Below are positions 6,230 to 8,154 of a stretch of 8,154 bases of DNA, one piece after another. The first letter of the stretch is position 1. Each line of letters starts with the position of its first letter. The notes under the pieces were generated by a model. That model did not search any database, had not been told where the DNA came from, and was given only the letters and a program-made list of their open reading frames with translations. The position numbers were made by a program, and so were the translations under genes. The stretch is from Micrococcaceae bacterium UBA6021. GTDB taxonomy: Bacteria; Actinomycetota; Actinomycetes; Actinomycetales; Micrococcaceae. Where the stretch lies: the NCBI GenBank assembly GCA_002427975.1, contig DIZT01000281.1:11499-19652 (forward strand). The letters are read 5' to 3'.

Positions 6230-7015
6230 GTGGATCTTCTCAGCAGCATCTTTGTGTTTTTTGCCGGCCTGTGGGCCGGCACCATCAACGCCGTTGTAGG
6301 CTCCGGCACTCTTGTCACCTTCCCGGTCCTGATCGCCCTCGGCGTCACTCCCGTGGTGGCATCCATGAGCAACGCGATGGGCCTCGTGGCCGGCACCGCA
6401 GCAGGAGCATGGGGCTACCGCCGCGAGCTCAAGGGCCGGGGGAGGCAGCTGCTGAAGCTCCTGCCTGCGTCCCTGCTGGGTGGCATCAGCGGCGCCTGGC
6501 TGCTGCTACACCTCCCGGAAAAGGTGTTTTACTACGCCGCTCCAGCACTGATTGTGCTGGCGCTGCTGATGGTGGTCTTCCAGCCCCGGCTCCAGCAGTG
6601 GGTGCGCACCAGGGAGGAAAACCCCGAGCACGCCATCAAGGACAAAAGCCACGGCCTGCTTCTGGTGGTGCTGGTCTACCTGGCAGGCGTTTACGGCGGC
6701 TACTTCGTCGCGGCACAGGGCATTCTGCTGGTGGGAATCCTGGGCGTGTTCATGGCCGGAACCATCCAGAACGCCAATGCCATGAAGAACTTCTTGGTCC
6801 TGGGCGTGAACATCGTGGCGGCAGCCTCCTATCTGCTGTTCGCATTCGACCGCATCAACTGGACGGTGGTGGCCATCATCTCAGTCAGCTCCTTGATCGG
6901 CGGCGTCATCGGCTCCAAGGTGGGCCGCCGGCTTTCCCCGCCGGTCCTCCGCGGAGTGATCTTTGCGCTCGGTCTGGTGGCGCTGGGCTTTATGGTCGCC
7001 AACCTGCTGAAATAA
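6230..7015 (+). CDS. TSUP family (TauE/SafE) membrane permease
   Basis: A 261-residue hydrophobic protein with about eight transmembrane segments (roughly 3-20, 27-45, 47-63, 74-93, 99-117, 142-177 as a pair or re-entrant region, 186-205, 210-228, 239-257). The family signature is visible in the first half: GTINAVVGSGTLVTFPVLIA (17-36) followed by ALGVTPVVASMSNAMGLV, and it repeats in the second half as GVYGGYFVAAQGI (153-165) and NAMKNFLVLGVNIVA. TSUP proteins move small sulfur-containing or organic anions such as sulfite, sulfoacetate or 2-aminoethylphosphonate degradation products; the substrate here cannot be named. The GTG start at 6230 has AAGGCGG at 6213-6219, slightly far. It begins 15 nt after the ABC stop and ends 7 nt before the methyltransferase, so it is cotranscribed with both. 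Confidence 0.88.
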   Translation: MDLLSSIFVFFAGLWAGTINAVVGSGTLVTFPVLIALGVTPVVASMSNAMGLVAGTAAGAWGYRRELKGRGRQLLKLLPASLLGGISGAWLLLHLPEKVFYYAAPALIVLALLMVVFQPRLQQWVRTREENPEHAIKDKSHGLLLVVLVYLAGVYGGYFVAAQGILLVGILGVFMAGTIQNANAMKNFLVLGVNIVAAASYLLFAFDRINWTVVAIISVSSLIGGVIGSKVGRRLSPPVLRGVIFALGLVALGFMVANLLK

Positions 7016-7022
7016 TCAGCCG

Positions 7023-7847
7023 GTGACAATCCACTATCTTGAATCCGCCGGGGACCCCCGCGTCGCCGACTACACGCAGCTGACGGATGTACACCTGCGG
7101 AAGCTCCGTGAACCGGCTGAAGGAATGTACATCGCCGAATCCTCGCGGGTCCTGCGCCGGGCGTTGGCGGCCGGCCACCGGCCGAGGTCGTTTTTCCTGG
7201 CGGAGAAATGGCTGGCTGACCTGCAGGATGTCCTCAGTGCCTATCCGGACGTTCCTGCATTCATTGGCAGCGCCGCCCTGCTGGAAGAGATCACCGGGTT
7301 CCACCTCCACCGTGGTGCCATGGCAGCCATGCAACGGCCGGCTGCGGTACCCCTCCACGAGCTGCTTGCCGGGGCAAACAGGGTCGCGGTCCTGGAGGAC
7401 ATCGTGGACCACACCAATGTGGGCGCCATCTTCCGTTCCGCCGCGGCACTGGACATCGATGCCGTCCTGATTTCTCCACGCTGCGGCGATCCGCTCTACC
7501 GCCGCAGCGTCCGGGTCAGCATGGGAACGGTCTTCCAGGTGCCCTGGGCGCGGCTGGAGTCCTGGCCGCAGGACCTGTCGCTGCTCAAGGAAGCCGGCTT
7601 CACGGTGGCCGCACTGGAACTCACCGAGGACGCCGTGGACGTGGACAGGCTCGCCGCCCGCAATCCGGACCGGCTGGCCCTGGTACTCGGCACCGAAGGC
7701 GCCGGTATGAGTGCCGGGACGCTTGCCGCCGTCGACCTCGCCGTGAAAATCCCCATGCGAGCCGGCGTGGACTCCCTGAACGTGGCGGCGGCCTCAGCGG
7801 TGGCGTTCTGGGAACTCCGGCCCCGCGGTTCGCAGGGTCCGCGCTGA
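7023..7847 (+). CDS. SpoU/TrmH (SPOUT) family RNA 2'-O-methyltransferase
   Basis: This 274-residue protein has the two-part layout of SpoU methyltransferases. Residues 1-110 form the substrate-binding domain (MYIAESSRVLRRAL, 35-48; HRGAMAAMQRP, 96-106). The rest is the trefoil-knot catalytic domain. Motif 1 is VLEDIVDHTNVGAIFRSA (123-140, with Asn132 and Arg138), motif 2 is LVLGTEGAGMS (220-230), and motif 3 is IPMRAGVDSLNVAAASAV (243-260, with Ser251 and Asn253). These enzymes transfer a methyl group from S-adenosylmethionine to a ribose 2'-OH in tRNA or rRNA. The target nucleotide cannot be predicted from sequence alone. GTG at 7023 follows the TSUP stop by 7 nt and has no clear SD, which suggests coupling to the upstream gene. 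The product is about the usual length for the family. Confidence 0.92.
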   Translation: MTIHYLESAGDPRVADYTQLTDVHLRKLREPAEGMYIAESSRVLRRALAAGHRPRSFFLAEKWLADLQDVLSAYPDVPAFIGSAALLEEITGFHLHRGAMAAMQRPAAVPLHELLAGANRVAVLEDIVDHTNVGAIFRSAAALDIDAVLISPRCGDPLYRRSVRVSMGTVFQVPWARLESWPQDLSLLKEAGFTVAALELTEDAVDVDRLAARNPDRLALVLGTEGAGMSAGTLAAVDLAVKIPMRAGVDSLNVAAASAVAFWELRPRGSQGPR

Positions 7848-7858
7848 TCCGCTATTAT
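7829..7858 (+). promoter_or_regulatory. Candidate rpmE2 promoter overlapping the end of the methyltransferase gene
   Basis: TTCGCA (7829-7834) and TATTAT (7853-7858) are separated by 18 nt and match -35 and -10 consensus at 4/6 and 5/6. The AT-rich TATTATTAA stands out in this GC-rich sequence. A start near 7865 would give an L31 leader of about 105 nt, which includes the hairpin at 7880-7901. Confidence 0.45.
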
Positions 7859-7879
7859 TAACAGCTGGCTGTCCTGCGC

Positions 7880-7901
7880 CTTCTGCCTCGCGGCAGTGAA
7901 G
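7880..7901 (+). repeat. Short hairpin in the rpmE2 leader region
   Basis: CTTCTGCC (7880-7887) can pair with GGCA (7892-7895) and GAAG (7898-7901) around a TCGC tetraloop, with a 2-nt bulge (7896-7897). It lies after the methyltransferase stop and about 70 nt before the L31 ATG. It could be a terminator of the upstream operon without a U-tract, or a leader structure for ribosomal-protein control. Confidence 0.35.
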
Positions 7902-7969
7902 TGGGCACCAGTCATCCCATTCATACCTGGCAGCTGGCAAAATCCAGTTGTGCGAACAAAGGCCCCATT

Positions 7970-8154
7970 ATGAAGTCTGATACCCACCCGAAGTACGAAG
8001 CTGTTGTTTTCAACGACCTGGCTTCCGGCGTCAAGTTCCTGACCAAGTCCACCGTGTCTTCCAAGAAGACCATCGAGTGGGAAGACGGAAACACCTACCC
8101 GGTCATCGACGTCGAAATCTCCTCCGAGTCCCACCCGTTCTACACGGGCAAGCA
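7970..8154 (+). CDS. rpmE2: 50S ribosomal protein L31 type B (3' end outside window)
   Basis: The frame from ATG 7970 runs open to the window end, giving 61 residues plus two bases; the family is usually about 80-90 residues. [17 protein letters not shown] at the N-terminus, FLTKSTVSS (about 23-31) and the [19 protein letters not shown] end match type B L31. No cysteine occurs in the visible part, so this is the zinc-independent (C-minus) form. L31 sits at the bridge between the large-subunit central protuberance and the 30S head. A weak AAAGG (7958-7962) lies 7 nt before the ATG. In several bacteria the C-minus copy replaces the zinc form under zinc limitation through Zur; I see no Zur-type palindrome in 7848-7969, so it may be expressed constitutively here. 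Confidence 0.95.
   Translation, partial: MKSDTHPKYEAVVFNDLASGVKFLTKSTVSSKKTIEWEDGNTYPVIDVEISSESHPFYTGK

Noticed and set aside
6271..7026. Alternative + frame inside the TSUP gene
   Set aside because: It is rich in Arg, Gly and Pro and lacks hydrophobic helices, while the other frame gives a clean membrane protein.
7927..7940. Tandem CTGGCAG CTGGCAA before rpmE2
   Set aside because: It is a two-copy 7-mer with a mismatch and easily occurs by chance; CAGCTGGC also occurs at 7862-7869 but without symmetry that suggests an operator.
7496..8134. Minus-strand frame spanning the methyltransferase end and rpmE2
   Set aside because: It crosses two well-supported + strand genes and their intergenic gap; the translation is low-complexity Ser/Ala.

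Overview
The window reads as a chromosomal segment of a high-GC actinobacterium, most likely Micrococcaceae (Arthrobacter / Pseudarthrobacter type). The reasons are the GC-rich codon use, a DUF3099 protein, an actinobacterial ABC-F, a SURF1 with a charged tail, a Cys-free L31, GTG and TTG starts, and two probable leaderless promoters. Nothing looks like a phage, transposon, CRISPR array or defence island. The content is mostly core metabolism and housekeeping.

Layout. (1) Positions 1-309 hold the C-terminal end of an ABC-F ATPase on the + strand. It converges on a tight four-gene minus-strand operon: DUF3099 membrane protein (2528 to 2073), small Cys/His protein (2076 to 1801), SURF1 cytochrome oxidase assembly factor (1800 to 916) and YbaK-type deacylase-like protein (912 to 433). 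Junctions are a 4-nt ATGA overlap, 0 nt and 3 nt, which suggests translational coupling. The ABC-F/YbaK convergent gap (310-432) is filled by a nested inverted repeat.

(2) Divergent from that operon on the + strand are fabG (2651-3376) and a second short-chain dehydrogenase/reductase (3491-4243). The second enzyme does not have the classical Y-x3-K active site. It has Y-x6-K, the spacing of enoyl-ACP reductases (FabI, InhA, FabL), and it lies where inhA/fabI lies in other actinobacteria. The pair may therefore supply both reductive steps of type II fatty-acid synthesis. A perfect 14-bp palindrome sits between them.

(3) serB (phosphoserine phosphatase, minus strand, 5256 to 4363) converges on the second SDR. 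A 13-bp perfect inverted repeat lies between them. serB diverges from an ABC ATPase (5429-6214). Both starts have a -10-like hexamer 7-8 nt upstream and no Shine-Dalgarno sequence, as expected for leaderless mRNAs.

(4) The ABC ATPase (ModF/COG1119-like, no permease nearby) is followed closely by a TSUP-family permease (6230-7015) and a SpoU/TrmH RNA methyltransferase (7023-7847), a likely three-gene operon. The window ends inside rpmE2 for zinc-independent ribosomal protein L31 (from 7970).

The strongest candidates for a second look are the Y-x6-K SDR next to fabG, the two long inverted repeats in convergent gaps, and the paired leaderless promoters. I do not see a clearly new multi-gene system.
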